Positions 51,095-63,705 of a stretch of 64,000 nt of DNA are shown here, one piece after another. Position numbers and translations under genes: made by a program. Position 1 is the first letter of the stretch. Each line of letters starts with the position of its first letter. This DNA comes from Amanita rubescens (Eukaryota; Basidiomycota; Agaricomycetes; Agaricales; Amanitaceae): NCBI GenBank assembly GCA_015039365.1, contig WION01000276.1, positions 1-64,000 of the forward strand, given 5' to 3'. The notes below the pieces were generated by a model, which saw only the letters and a program-made list of their open reading frames with translations, was not told the DNA's origin and searched no databases.

Positions 51095-52394
51095 ATGGAT
51101 TCCCGGATGAAGCGCGGATTCTTGCTAAAGGATCCCGAACCTTCCATGTCTATCACCGCAAAAGAGGTCACCACTGCCGGTGGGGCAGCCTGTCCTACAA
51201 ATAAACCTCGAGAACCGTTCAAGATACCACCCGTACCTTTTGAATATGACGACGACGTCCCAGAGAACAGTGGGCGCCCCCATGTGGGAAAGGTCGTCAT
51301 GATACCAACTCCATTACCTTCCTCCGGGCCAGGACCATATACCCTTTCTCTCCTTTATCCTGGAGCGAGAGAAGCGATTGAAGCTTTACCAGGGTTTCCT
51401 ACCCCCTACAACCCTTCTATAAGAGTGCACTATCGTATTGGAAATGCGCCGGGTACCGGTCTTGGAAAGGGCATGTTTGCTTTAACAGACTTCAATCTTG
51501 GAGACCTTATTCTCCGCGAAAGACCAATTTGCCTGTTCCCGGAATGGTTCGCTGGAAATAATGATGCGTCCGAGGAATATGCCATGTCCATTTTGTCACA
51601 GCTAAAGCCGGACGACTTTGAAGACTTTTTCGATCTGGCTAACTGCAGAACGGGCGAAAATATTCCTTCCGGTATCATGAACACCAATAGCTTATATGCT
51701 GGATTCATGCCAGGCGAATACCATGGTGAATACGCGTGCATATGTCGTGACCTCTGTCGTGTCAATCACAGGTCAGTAATCCTATTCATGCATTGGCTCC
51801 AAAGTCCCTAACGGTCATAATAGCTGCCGCCCAAATGCTGTATATCGATGGAGACTCAAGGATATGGTATACGAACTTCGTGCTTTATTTCCTATCAAGG
51901 AAGGAGAGCAGATTTTTGTCTCGTATCTTGATAATCTCCAAACACGTTCAGCTCGGCGGGCACATCTAGGATCCGCATACGGTTTCGTATGCAACTGCCC
52001 GGCTTGTGCTATTCCTACCTCAGATATCTCCTTCAGAGATAATCTTCGAGAATTATTGGCTTTAACTGTGCAACTAGACAAGGCAAACGATGACTCTGTA
52101 CTGAACGCATGGCTTGAGGACAGGTCTCTTCCTGACGATCACGTCATTGCCCAATCCATGGAGATTATCAAAGCCATGAATGTCGAAGGCCTCATTGACC
52201 GTGACATCTGCAATGGGCACTATCCACGGCTCGTCAAGGCATACTGTGCATTAAAAGACATGGAGAAAGCTAAATTTTGGGCCGAACGGCTGGCGCTAAC
52301 GCTCACGGCTATCTACGGCCATGACTATGGTTGGAATAAAGTGGCAGATGCGCCAGAGCTGACAGATTGGTGGGGTCTGCGGAAGAAAGCGTGA
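51095..52394 (+). CDS. SET-domain protein 6, most diverged intact copy
   Basis: Start MDSRMKRGFLLKDPE at 51095. The intron is 51772-51823 (52 nt, contains stops), and splicing gives RVNHSCRPNAVYRW. The product has 415 residues. The SET-N segment carries an extra Thr-Gly-Leu: VHYRIGNAPGTGLGKGMFAL. Other motifs are LRERPICLFPEWFAG, GEQIFVSYLDNLQTRSARR, FVCNCPACAIPTSDI, AYCALKDMEKAKFWAERLAL and the tail VADAPELTDWWGLRKKA. It keeps the same gene plan as copies 1-5 but with substitutions throughout, so it branched earlier. The spacer upstream (50882-51094) resembles none of the other SET promoters closely. Confidence 0.85.
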
Positions 52395-53068
52395 ACGTTC
52401 TCATATTCTTGTTGATCTCGAAACTCGTATGCAGGTTTATCATACCTCGGACTAAATATTTTCTGTAATAGCCCTTGTAAATACTGAGTGCCAGGCACCG
52501 GTGTATATATGTAGTTTTGTGACCTACTGATTCTACTGAACATTATTTGAAGGCTTGACTTCGGGCTATATGTATTATTCTCTGGAAGCAAAACTAGCTT
52601 GTTTATAATAACTTCTGCTGCGTCTCTACAAATCTTCACTCTGGAAACTTGAACGAAAACTGCCACCTCATCGCCACCTCATTTCTAATGCACCAAGACC
52701 TCGAAATCAGACTCCACACCACGGGCGGTTATCTCGCTCGCTCGAAATTCTGGCAAGCCACCATGCCATCTCACGAGGATCAACAAATATTGCTCAAACC
52801 CACCTTGCAGCTGTTATTCAGCGCGATCATATGTGCCGAAGCTGAAACGGAGTAGGTTCCGAGGCCTGAAAGGACTCGGTAGTCGGACGGGATTTGCCGA
52901 CGAACCCTTCCGGTGTTTCGCGAGACAAGCTCGATGGCATTGTACAATATAATATGATTCTCTCTCCGAGACTCACGTATGGCTATAGCTCGTATCATTG
53001 TTATGGCATCAGGTATAGCTATCCAATACAGTCAATTACTATCACGACTGAGCTCGTATCATTGTTCA
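52395..53068. other. No gene recognised
   Basis: Convergent 3' flanks of SET6 (+) and the HET gene (-). Short ORFs only. A word TATGGCTATAGCTCGTATCATTG with a nearby partial copy (GAGCTCGTATCATTGTTCATCA, 53049 onward) is a minor local repeat. Confidence 0.35.
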
Positions 53069-54979
53069 TCACAGGTTCATTAGGCGATACGGGTGCCGGT
53101 CATTATGCGTGCCCCCAACTCCAATCTGTCGTGATAGCCATTTCTCTGTAAACACCGTCGGAACATAAGCCATGCCAATTTTGTACCACTTGTCGTGATT
53201 GTTAGCCGTATGCGCCTTGAGAAGCATCAAGATGCTTGGGGGGCTATCCGAGCGGCGATCGGATGGAAAATACTGGGCTTTACCGATTACAACAGCATGC
53301 GTCCCGATCTCCCCCGCCAATGGCGCACGTGTCTTTCTGCCGGCAGCCGTGATATTGGCTATCGACCCAAATCCATCCAGCTCCGGGTCCGGGTCGTCCG
53401 CTTTCAGCTTTCTCTTGCTGGTAATTGTGACGGCAGATATCGGTGCTTTGAAGTGTACGAACCCATCGTTGTCAACAAAACCCTGTGGTGCACCCTCCAA
53501 ATACCACCCTTGGGTTACTGCCGCCATGTAGGCTGGTATCTGCAGACAGTGCGTCACCTCGTCTTCGTCGTCTTCGTCGTCGCTGGCTGCTTGTATAACA
53601 CCATGCGGAGTGCGAATAAAACTCTCTTCCAACATATCCCGAAAGTCACGTCGTTTGAGTTGCCTCTCGAACTCTATCGTACCCCTTTCCTTTGGCTCAA
53701 ACCTCTCCGGCATCTTGGGCATGGTGGACAGTCGATCCATCACAGGTGACGACAGAGACGCAGCAAACCAGTTGGCCCTGCCTCCGTTCCGCATAATTTC
53801 TTTGACGAAGGCTATCATGACGTCCTCCTGCGATTTTTTTCTGTAGGCTCCCGGGTCCAAACTGACACCAAAAAGTCCCATGATGCTAAAGACAACGTCA
53901 ACGTCGCGTTTAGAAGTCCTCAGGAGTGCGCAGCGCCATATAGCCATCTCCATACTGTCCCTGCTGCCCCTATCAAACCGATCTATGCTCTTAGCTCGTG
54001 TGAGGGCAGCCTTGGTCAGAAGTTCATGGTCGTTTTCATCCATATACGAACGAATCAGGTCCGAGTCTGCGTCCATTGAATCAGCTGTGAATTTCGATGG
54101 CCCGTTCTCATCGAGTGGCCATACTGAATCTTCGATGCCCACCACCAAAATACCGGGAGTGTTTTTAGACGTTTCGATGCGGCGACCATTTCCCCAGCTA
54201 CCATTCCCCAGTTCCCAATAAAGTATGAATTTGACGTCCTTCGGAAGTAGAACTTCTTGCAGCGTCCACGACCGGTACAGCCATGGAGTCCTCTCTTGAA
54301 ACTTGGCCACCCTCCCAAGCCCTCCACGTAGCACGAGACACATGTGGGATTTTTCATAGACCCCCGCCATATTCTGTATCTGCCAATCCTTGTCGGTATT
54401 CGAAGTCTGTAGGATACAAAGTCGATCGAGCCAGATGTACCGCGCACCCTTTTCGGTAGCGGTAATACAGGTAATTCGCAATACTTCTTGGCTGATGGGA
54501 TCTCCATCAAGTGCCCCGGCCACAGCAAACGACTCGGCATGTTTCGCCTGGTGAATCCCCTTCCAGACATATGAGATTGCAGCATACGGAGGAATGATGG
54601 CATTAGAGCTGTACTCGACAACGCGTATGATGCCATTGAGATACGCCTTGCAATCGATCAACCTGAAGCGCTTGGTAGGCACGTCTTCGGGAAAAGTTAG
54701 AATTCGACATGCTACTTCATTCAAGGGCCAATCGTAAATCTGATACGACGATGAGCGTAGCGAGGGCTCCGTATTAACCTTTGCTAAGAAGGGTATACGG
54801 GTGATAGGGGGTTCGATGGGAGATACAAGGTCGTCCGATGTGTCATCAGAGTCGTATGGCTTATCAGGGTCGAAATTCCTGGGCCTTTGTGGCTATTAGT
54901 CTCAACTAGGAATACTTAAATGGAAGAAATGGTGTTACCGTGGACCCGGCTCGGATGAACTAGAAGAGTTTTGGCCCAT
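53069..54979 (-). CDS. HET (heterokaryon incompatibility) domain protein
   Basis: The start is better placed at 54979 (MGQNSSSSSEPGPR) than at the internal Met at 54724. An intron near 54895-54926 joins to NFDPDKPYDSDDTSDD, and the frame then continues unbroken. HET-domain signatures are IIPPYAAISYVWKG, GARYIWLDRLCILQTS, MAGVYEKSHMCLVLRGGL and PWLYRSWTLQEVLLPKDVKF. After the domain lies an acidic stretch DDEDDEDEV and a C-terminal part without known motif. HET proteins trigger cell death on recognition of a non-self partner in fungi. No STAND or other partner domain is fused. Total length is about 630 residues. Confidence 0.9.
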
Positions 54980-55859
54980 ATTTCTGAAATTGCTGTTAAG
55001 GGTGGTAGAAGGTGATGACACTTTTTGCAGGATGCTCAATTGCAGAGAGCGATATGGTGGGGCCTGCAGTGTATATCCAACAGATAATGAGTTTGGAAGC
55101 GGGGAGACGACTCAGAGAGAATAATCCCCCTGTCGATGACCAGGAGATTTCGCCGAGGCTCATCAGGTTTCCTCTCAGGGAATATATACGTTGCAGCATT
55201 GAGCTGACCTAAACAGGCTTGGGAGATAAGGCTGACCGACAGGACCCCCGAAAAATTGGGATGGAGGTCGTACTAGACATGTCGATTCCTTTTTCTGGTT
55301 TCTGGATTGGTTATCGCGATTGTGTATATCGCCAACCCCAGAACAGCGCTACTAGTAGTTTTGCCTGCACCATATAGACCGGATTTTTGTAAGAGATACT
55401 GGGGATCTCGGTCCCACTCGGTGCTCTCAGTCTAATGTGATCGGTCAATCCCCGCAACCTGCAGCTTCAGCTTCACGAAATAGACCCTCACGTGTCTTTT
55501 CCCACGATCCCCCTATATGACTTACATTCGTGACATGCAGCCGACAGCATTTATTCCCCAGCCTCGGACCATGCCACGCGAAGCGGTGGCCCTCAACCCA
55601 CAAGTGGTCTTATGTCGAAAAGAAGCGCCGGTAACTTCCGGAGCCAAACACTGTACCATGGCACTTTCCCGATCCCCGTGCTCAGCGCTGGCGACGTGAG
55701 CTCCCCGATCGCACTCTGGCAATGACAGTTTCGGCTGCTCGCGTTCAACTTCAGACAATGGCCACTCGAAGCACATTTGTTTGAAGTGAGCTTGTTATCC
55801 CACCACTCCGGAAGGGCCGGGCCAGTGCCCACTGCTGATTGCCCAGCCACGCCGGAATT
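54980..55859. other. No gene recognised
   Basis: Upstream region of the HET gene and flank of the SET relic. ORFs at 55012-55212, 55517-55699 and 55522-55850 overlap in different frames and show no motif. Confidence 0.35.
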
Positions 55860-56420
55860 TCCTAAATCCGTCTCTCAGGCCACATTATCGCATTGGTGAC
55901 GCCCAGTGCTGGGAATGGCATGTTCGCTTTAACAGATCCCGACGTCGGGGAGCCTCTCATTCTTCGTGAAAACCCGCTATCGCCGTTCCTCAGCATTTAA
56001 TTAGAGGCAACGAGGCGGGGGAGCGACTATTTATGTGTATTTTATCCGCGATGATGCCGCGCGACATTGAAGACTTGTAGGCTGACTGTGAACCCGAGTT
56101 GAATCCTGCTTTAGGCATCCTGGTCTCCCCAGGTCCTGGCTAATGGTGTACTAGACTTTAAGCAAGCAGGACTACGAACAATACATATTGTTCGCGGCCC
56201 GATATACTTTTTGATAGTGACCGGCAAAGATCCTGGCAGATCATCCTTTGGGACAGGACAGCCGTATAAGGCTGCATTTGTATTATGATAGAAGCGCTAG
56301 CAAATGGTATACAGACGCATTTCCTCCGGACACAGATGCGGTTCGAGATATATGTTGAACACCACTGTAGCTGCTCTCCAAACACGACATACGGATGGGC
56401 CCTTAAAGACAATGTGTAAT
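55860..56420 (+). pseudogene. Relic of a seventh SET-domain copy
   Basis: Scattered matches to copies 1-6 in correct order: a degraded VHYRIGDA (GCCACATTATCGCATTGGTG), then NGMFALTDPDVGEPLILREN with a few indels (55910-55970) and an early stop, then a decayed region, and NHCSCSPNTTYGWALKDNV near 56340-56415. The intervening sequence has stops and deletions. It marks the far end of the original tandem array. Confidence 0.75.
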
Positions 56421-56613
56421 TGAGATCGAAAGAGAAGAAAAAGAATAGAATAATTGCCACATCTTCACGACGGCACTATTGAAACCCTGGATATGCCTGT
56501 ACTGTCACTTTCTGTGGTTCAACTATATATAAAGTGCTGATCTCCAAAGCGAGTGTATAAGCCAGGCCACTCGTGCGTTTCATTGGCTCGTCTTTGATTT
56601 CGAACAGGTGGAG

Positions 56614-59017
56614 CTAGGCCGTATCAGTTATCACATATTTTGTAAGTCGATGATGAGTCTCACTATACCACCAGAGCGTCGTTACACCGACTGGAAATGT
56701 GTACACAGCCTACAGCAAGTCAGTTAGCTTCAACGCAGATATTTAGGCAAGTTAATCTTCACCTGTTTCCCTTGGAACCTGATCGCAGCTTGAACAGGTT
56801 GTGGATTCCAGCCACCTATGCTATCGCACCCTGGAACGAATTAGACCATTGTTAACGTTAAGAAACTACTACTTACAGTTTAGCACCACCAAGGAATAGC
56901 GGAGTGGGTCCGACTGATTTGCCCGCCGGGTGACGTACGCGCTAACACGCAATGCCCAGCTCATGCCGCCATCAACATCCACTTTCATACGTTGACCGAA
57001 TGGTCCATTCTGGTCCTTGGGAATAATGGCTTTGGAAGCATGTGCCATAGCATAGTCTAAATAAAATCGCAGCAGTTCCAACGACATGACAATAAATGTG
57101 CCTTACATTCTTGGTTGATTGTATAAGTTCCATCAAGGTCAACTTGGACAATACCCCGACATCCAGGGCCACCGCAACTATTAGTTCCGGGAAGTTTAGG
57201 CCCACCGTTCCCGTCCAGGGCAATGTTCCACATAAGACCAGATCGGGAGTTATGCGCTATTGAGCCTGCTAAATTATATATCGGTAATCCAACCCAGGTA
57301 ACATGTTAATTACCAATGAATCTAAAGAGGAAACATGTCCCGGTAGAATTGTGCACGAGCAGAGAAAAACAATCGTCTTACATATTATCCATATACCACT
57401 GTATTCCCCGTCAGGGAAAATTGCCAAAAGTTAGACGTGCTTGCCTTTATGTCGTTCCACCAGTCACTTCCGAACGTTCCTGAACACTCTATGAAGACCC
57501 TTAGATCAATCTTATAACTAAAGCTTAACCCCTGGATACTGACCTGTAAAGTATAGTTCCTTTGTCATGGTCAACGGAACGTCATGTGGATTCATCAAAA
57601 CCAACCTTATCCGGAAACTGCTGAAAGAATTGGTCCTGCTGCGCAACATTTCCCTGAGCAGTTCACGGCATTGTGTGCTATGAAATAAGCGAGACTCGGA
57701 CGTACTCTATAACAATGGAACGCCACGCCATCAAAAGCGTCACCTGCGGTTTCCATCAACTGGACGGGGTAACCGCCCGCGGTGTCCCAATTATGCTCAT
57801 AACCTGAAAAGTGATGCATAACTAACATTGATATTCATCTATTTCATACCGATCAACTTAATATCGGTTAAGCCATTCTTCTGCATCGCTTCTCGTAATG
57901 CCCGGGCGACTTGTCCTTCCATAGCTGGCGTGAAGCTAGCTGTGGGGTACGTGGGATTACTATACTGAGGTTCATTTTGAACCGAAATCGCGTAAGGCCT
58001 GATCCCGAGAGAAACGAAGCCTTGAAGACACTTCAAGAGGTACATGGCATCTAAAACGAGATGAATATGACTATAGTGAGCGGTCGTCGTATCCTCACAT
58101 GCGTTAACCAGATCAGGCTTTAATGAGCCACCTTTCATTGATCCACTGTCCTTCATCCAACGAGGCTGACAATGAATCAGTGAAATTCATTAGACACCGG
58201 CTACGCTTCATACCGGAGACCATGGAACAAGATGAACATGCAGAACTGCGCATTGATCAATGGACGGGGACCGGTTAATTGATGCGCGCTCAACTTTTAG
58301 TTAAAGATTGAATGTCTTGCAGTACGGAAAAGAGGTAGGGTGGCGCATTGTTCATATCGAACCCACTCATTTCTCTGTCTTCGTCAACATCGTCGAAGCT
58401 GTATTCTAAACACCAAATATTATCCAAAAGGAAGAATGACATTAATGACCGGATCTGACCGACCTCTTGGCGAAAAGTCAGATGCGCCTAAAGGTATCCG
58501 CATATAACTCAGGCCGGCGGCGTTGGCACCGTCGGTTGTGTCGAACAGATATTTGAGTAAATTCCAATAATTATCCGGATTCGTCGCCTTTCACATCACC
58601 ATTAGCGCTAGCTTTGGAAAAGCGAACAGTTAAGCGCTAACCTTGAGGTTGTTCAAAATGAATGCCGAAGAGTCGGCTATCGTGCCACATTTGAGTGACT
58701 ATATGCGTTATTGTCATAGCAGTAGAGCGCTTACTGAGCGAACCGCCGAAGCCGAGAACAGTTTGATAAACAGTAGAGTCGTCCAAGTTGATATTAGTAA
58801 TGCTACCATTATTGCTGAACGACATGAATTCAATAGGTTCTGAAAGCGAGAGACGCGTAAACAGGTTCGAACGATCCCACGTCGTCACCCACTGAGCGAG
58901 GCGGTGTCAGTTGACATGTTGTCAAGACTGCATACAACGTACGATGTCACATATCGCCTGGGCTGCTACGCAATTAGGCAGGACTAAAATCGCTGCTAAG
59001 ATGGATAGTGAGCGCAT
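56614..59017 (-). CDS. Secreted GH30 glucanase (endo-beta-1,6-glucanase type)
   Basis: Starts at 59017 with a signal peptide (MRSLSILAAILVLPNCVAAQ); an in-frame ATG at 59046 would add ten residues. Intron-rich. GH30 landmarks in order: GFGGSLTDSSA-like turn, YWNLLKYLFDTTDG, GLSYMRIPLGASDFS, WSPPRWMKDSGSM, PYAISVQNEPQYSNPTYPTA (acid/base Glu in QNEP), GYEHNWD, GVAFHCYRG, and VFIECSGTFGSDWW near 57480 (nucleophile Glu). A C-terminal beta domain follows (AGSIAHNSRSGLMWNIALDG, PFGQRMKVDVDGG...LRVSAYVTRR, GGWNPQPVQAAIRFQGKQ), ending about 56614. In fungi this subfamily cuts beta-1,6-glucan or related wall glucans. The last exon is less certain. Confidence 0.88.
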
Positions 59018-59046
59018 GTCAAAAAAGGGTAAACTCAAGAACACCA

Positions 59047-59377
59047 TGACGTCTTTGCACGATCAGAAGTTTGTTGAGCGGTCTCGGCCACGAGCTCGAG
59101 GACCCACACACATGGTGATTTCACTGATTGATGTTAGGATCGAACGCTAGGATAGTGATAAGTGTGCATCCTGTCAAATCTAAGCCGACGTCAGAATTAC
59201 AATACGATTACAAGCCGTCTTACACGTACAACTCACAGGGAACCGAACCTGCCACATTAGGGTTATGACGTCATTGCAGAATATAGCGGTATCACAATGG
59301 ATCGCACACTTGTGTACAACATCTTACATTTGGAAGGAAACGAAACAAACATGAAAAGGTACTGGACAGCAAAAAGT
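59047..59377. other. No gene recognised
   Basis: Between the GH30 start and the end of the beta-adaptin gene, both on the minus strand. It should contain the GH30 promoter and the adaptin 3' untranslated region. No motif was noticed. Confidence 0.4.
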
Positions 59378-62038
59378 CTAGAATAAACCGAGGAGATCAT
59401 CTTGTGGTTGACTTGATGGGTGCGACGGTGCTGTCGCCGTCATGGGTGTAGCTAGGGATGATGTGCTGAAACCATTAGATGCACCGCCGAAGCCGAAGCC
59501 TCCGAGGGGATTACTGGTGGCAGGCGTCGCCGGAGCAAGGGATGCCCCTCCAAATATGGAGACGAGATCATCAAGAGGATTACTTGACGTCCCTGCAAGC
59601 AGATTGGCAGCAGCGGGCGTTTTTGATAATATTTCCGTGGCAGCCAACCCTGAGGGCTGTCCGTCCGCGGAAGGGGCATCGTCAAAATCGCTAGAAGCGA
59701 ATATTAAATCGGTAGAATCTTCTGAGAGAAGAGATTGATGACTAACAGTAAGTTCTCAGCCTGTTGACCGGCGGCGACCGTCTGTAATGCCTTTTGCGTC
59801 GCAAGACGGTCATCGAAGCTGTATTATGCAGGTTAGCCGCGTAATCAATTTCCTCGCTTAGTAAAGGGTCGTACTCTGTCCCCTTCCGCTGTACCGTGTC
59901 CGCACCAACGCGCCCGCGGCCAATGAATGTTTCTGGAGGTTTATGGTAGACGCTCGCCAAGCTAGATATTTCGCCTAGCAGCTCTTCAAGCAAGGCTGGT
60001 GATACCGTAGTCCGACGTATTGAGATAGGCGGTCGATATGCCAGCACGACAGCCTGACAGTGGCATCTTCGCATCATGACCAGTTTGCAATAAGTAAACC
60101 CATTGCCATACCTTTGCTGCGCCTGGGTCAGTTGATAGTAATCGCCAGTAAATATATGCCCGGTCCCGGACGTCTGGCGAATCACAATCTTTCGTTGCCG
60201 TGTTAAGTACACGTTGTACAAGGCTCTGCGACGAGTCGGGCTTGACCAAGAATAGTTTCACCACTGCCGTCAAAGTTTGTAATTGAACCTAAGTGCATTT
60301 CAACATCTACCGTAAACAGGTATCGACAGAATGCACCGACCGGATATGATTCCTCTGTAAATGTGTCAACGAATATAGCCAATAGCTCATCAGCGTTATC
60401 GATCTTGCTAGCGTATTCTCCAATGATCCATATTAGGGATGCCTTTGCTTCCGGTTCGTCTAGTTCGTCGAGGTTAGAACACAGCGTAGGGATGACCCCT
60501 TCATATGTGGATGGGTATTTGCGAAATATATCCTGAGTTTGATCAGCGCGTGGTTAATACTTACGCCCTCCGATGAACCCACTTTCATTACAACGACAGC
60601 TTCTTGCACGACATAACTAACGCGGGTCGCAATAAGTTCCAGCAGAACATTTACACATCTCTCGGCTGCGGCGTCAATCTTTACCGCGGTCTGACCAAGA
60701 GCCCTGATACTCTTCCTGACAAAGTCCACATCCACCTCTGAAGCGTACCTAGAAGTATGTTAGCAAGTTTTCCTCGAATACGATAGAAGCGCACTCTTTA
60801 AGTTCGCTCAGCAACGCATCAACATTATTTTCATTCGCAAGTCTAACCATGATGTCCACCTTCTCTACCTTGACATACAATGGATCGTTGTATTTGCAGA
60901 AGAACACTCGCATCTCATTGGATAGTAATTCCGGTCGTTTTTGTAGCAGCAAGTTGATATTTCGGAGTGCGACCCACTGAACCTCTGGTGGAGAAGATAG
61001 CAGTGTAACGAGTGGTGGAGCCATTTTGCGGACCAGCTGCTTAATGAGATCTTCTCGATTAACGCTCCTCATATGAATCATGATAACCTGAAAGAGACAC
61101 GTCAATGAAGCCGTACGCAATATTCGGAAACGAATTGACCTTGACTGCAGCAAGTACAACACTCCCATTGACGTGCTGGAACTGTGGGACGACACGCTCG
61201 CATATGTGTTCGCTCTCCTTGTCATCGTGGGCCTCATATCGTGCAAGAGCATTCAGAATGGCCACTCTTCCCCATTCCGAACATTCGTTCAGCGCGATCA
61301 AGAGCTTGGCAAGGATAGTCGAGGTGATGCTGAAATACCCTGGATCTGAAGGTGAGAGGGAAGGCTGCTGGGACGTGGCTGAGATGTGGATATCCGTGAG
61401 GGCGGTAACTGTATTGGCTACGACCTATCATGCCAGTCGGTACCACGGTCATTCGATGAATGGATGGACGCACCATTGGATTGCTATCTGATACCATCTC
61501 CTGCAGCTGATCCAAGAAACCATTCTCCAATACCAGCTCTGGTTTCAAATCATAAAGCTTGGCAACGCACAGCGCAGCTGTCTTCCGCACATAAGGATTC
61601 TCGTCCCGAAGGCATTTTTGTAACGGGTCGCAAAGATAATCGATGATCTTCTCGGCACGTAGACATCCCATAGTCCGAATAGCCAGTGCGCGTACGAGAG
61701 GGTTTGGATCATCGGTATCCTTGACGAATGTGTTGACAGCCAAGATAACGAGTTCCGGTTGAGTTTTGGCATAATTCATCAAATACAAGTACACGAGCTT
61801 CTTTTGTTCCAAATCTTCTGTTTGCATGTTCTTGAGCACGTCGGGAAAGAGGCCACTGACATCTAGAAACGCGATTCGGCATATTGAGCAAGGGTAGGTG
61901 GACTATACTCGTACCTTTCCCGACGGTCATAGAAGCAATGACTCGCTTTATCGCATCCTTACGCTTTTCGCGATATTCGCTGTTTAGATCAACGCTGAGC
62001 TCATAGTTCTCTCCTTTTTTCGGTGCCCGAAAGCTCAT
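59378..62038 (-). CDS. APL2: AP-1/AP-2 adaptor complex beta subunit (beta-adaptin)
   Basis: Large subunit of a clathrin adaptor acting at the trans-Golgi/endosome (AP-1) or plasma membrane (AP-2). It starts at 62038 with [20 protein letters not shown]. The Adaptin_N solenoid follows: [100 protein letters not shown] and [15 protein letters not shown]. The C-terminal region is Gly/Ser/Pro-rich ([20 protein letters not shown]) and ends in DDLLGLF. No appendage (ear) domain is visible, as in yeast Apl2. Length is about 730 residues, with many short introns. Whether it serves AP-1 or AP-2 cannot be settled from this window. Confidence 0.9.
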
Positions 62039-62722
62039 TGATATCGGGATTTAGTTTGCGGATCGCGAGTTTGCTTGTACTTGTTTTTGATTCAAGTTGC
62101 GCTCTACGTGATACTCAATAATCCGCTTTTGCGAGACAGACTGCGTGATCAGGTCCTCGATCAGCATGCTTGTGCCACGAGAATGTGTCCGGGGCCCCAT
62201 CCCGGCCAAGTCCTTAAACAAAAACACGTTTCGGAGCACCTTTCAGCCATATTGCACTCTAATGGCCATATTCATTCAGCTCAACGTACAAAGGCAGCTA
62301 GCGCAAGTTTGCTTTGTTCACAAAAAGGACTAGCTCATCCATTAACGATATTAGTTTCTTACGAGATTTGGTAAAGTGGTGCTCGTGCCCTTCGTCAAAC
62401 TTCATGCTTCCTTCATCCATGGGGCTACTGCGGCGGCGAATCTCCTCGAGTCGATTATTCAACACTTTCCGGCGAAAAAATACACTCCCGAATAGAGAGC
62501 GAGACACTTGGCAGAACTCCTAGAAGAGTCTTAAACGCACTGCAACAATCGACTCTATCAATCACAGGCACCCTGACACATATTAAGGGACTCCAACCAA
62601 GTCGTGGGATCCGAAGAAGAAGTCAGGCCATGACCGGTTTTGCAGCCTTTTAAACGCCACCAAGCCTGCCCTACTGCTGCTCCTTTCATCCGTCACGATC
62701 ATTGGCAGGAAGCAGGGACAAC
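62039..62722. other. Divergent intergenic region with an unexplained ORF
   Basis: Lies between the beta-adaptin start (-) and the PalI/SUR7 start (+). Minus-strand ORFs at 62298-62507 (RKVLNNRLEEIRRRSSPMDE, charged) and 62051-62239 (LIEDLITQSVSQKRIIEYHV) could be pieces of a small unrecognised gene or 5' leader of the adaptin mRNA. I cannot join them. Confidence 0.25.
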
Positions 62723-63705
62723 ATGCGAGCCTTGCACTTTTCAGGCATTTTCCTCCTCTTTTGCGCCTTTGTCTTGACTCTCGTTACGTCTGTGTCCTTG
62801 CCGTATCTCAGGACACTGGATATCGCACGCACTCACTTTGGTGAACTTCAAGTTACGATCAAGCAAGATCCCACTGATGAATTACGCGTAAGTTTACCCT
62901 TGTTCTCTATTTCGTACTGACTAAATTATATATATCTGCATTTGATAGCTTGGGGTGTGGTGAGCTCATACATATCGTGTTTCCAAGGTCTCGAGTTAAT
63001 TAAAGATAAGGGCTTACTGTTACTATCAATTAAATGGCCACCGTCTATGCTCGAGTATCGGTTCGTATACGCCGTAATATCCGTTTATGCCAGCATATAT
63101 TTACTTAACAATTGTTCTCAGGGTATGCTTACTCGGTTCTGATCACTGACGTTGCGAACAAGTCGAATACCTCCATTGGCTCTTCGTGGACTCGTGGCCT
63201 TGCCATCCACCCAGTTAGTAAGTCCCTGGGCGGAAATGAATCGACAAATTGTGGAGACTGACTGCTAATGTGACAGGTGCCGTTGTCACCTTAGCAGCAC
63301 TACTTGTCTCTTTGGTCCCCAATGCGTTAACAACGTTACTCATTGCAGCCGTGCTGTCTTTCATTTCGATGATGCTCTGTTTTGTTGCCTTCCTCGTCGA
63401 TATTGCTTTATATGCGTATCTCAAATTCCGGATCGGCGACCATGCCAACGGCCTAATCACTCACACTGGCCCCGGTACGTCCACTGACTCATTAAACTAG
63501 ATGCCTATCGCTGATATTTATCGTGTCAGGTTTATGGGTTAATTTCGCAGCCATGATTTTGACAGGGCTCGCCATGTGCAGCTTATTCATCCGACGCAGA
63601 CGACAGCTTAAACATGGTGCGCGTGGAGCACCTGTCATGAACCCCACGGAGAAGAAGAAAAAGTCAGTTTTTTCGAGGTTTAGAAGGACAAAGGGCAGCA
63701 CTTAG
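62723..63705 (+). CDS. PalI/SUR7-family membrane protein
   Basis: First exon from ATG 62723: MRALHFSGIFLLFCAFVLTL, the first transmembrane segment, then VTSVSLPYLRTLDIARTHFG. Later exons contain AYSVLITDVANKSNTSIGSS (extracellular loop), SAVVTLAALLVSLVPNALTT and LLIAAVLSFISMMLCFVAFL (segments two and three), FRIGDHANGLITHTGPG, LWVNFAAMILTGLAMCSLFI (segment four) and a basic cytosolic tail RRRRQLKHG...KKKKSVFSRFRRTKGST. Four transmembrane spans with a long first loop fit the SUR7/PalI family, members of which act in ambient-pH sensing (PalI/Rim9) or plasma-membrane domains. The junction near 62965-63120 did not resolve in phase. Confidence 0.75.

Noticed and set aside
39871..52394. Full SMYD protein (SET plus MYND zinc finger)
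   Set aside because: No MYND Cys/His pattern lies between the SET-N and SET-C parts. Only the post-SET cysteine cluster is present.
62051..62507. Small gene between beta-adaptin and the PalI/SUR7 gene
   Set aside because: Two charged ORFs could not be joined in frame, and no family was recognised. Left as unexplained intergenic sequence.
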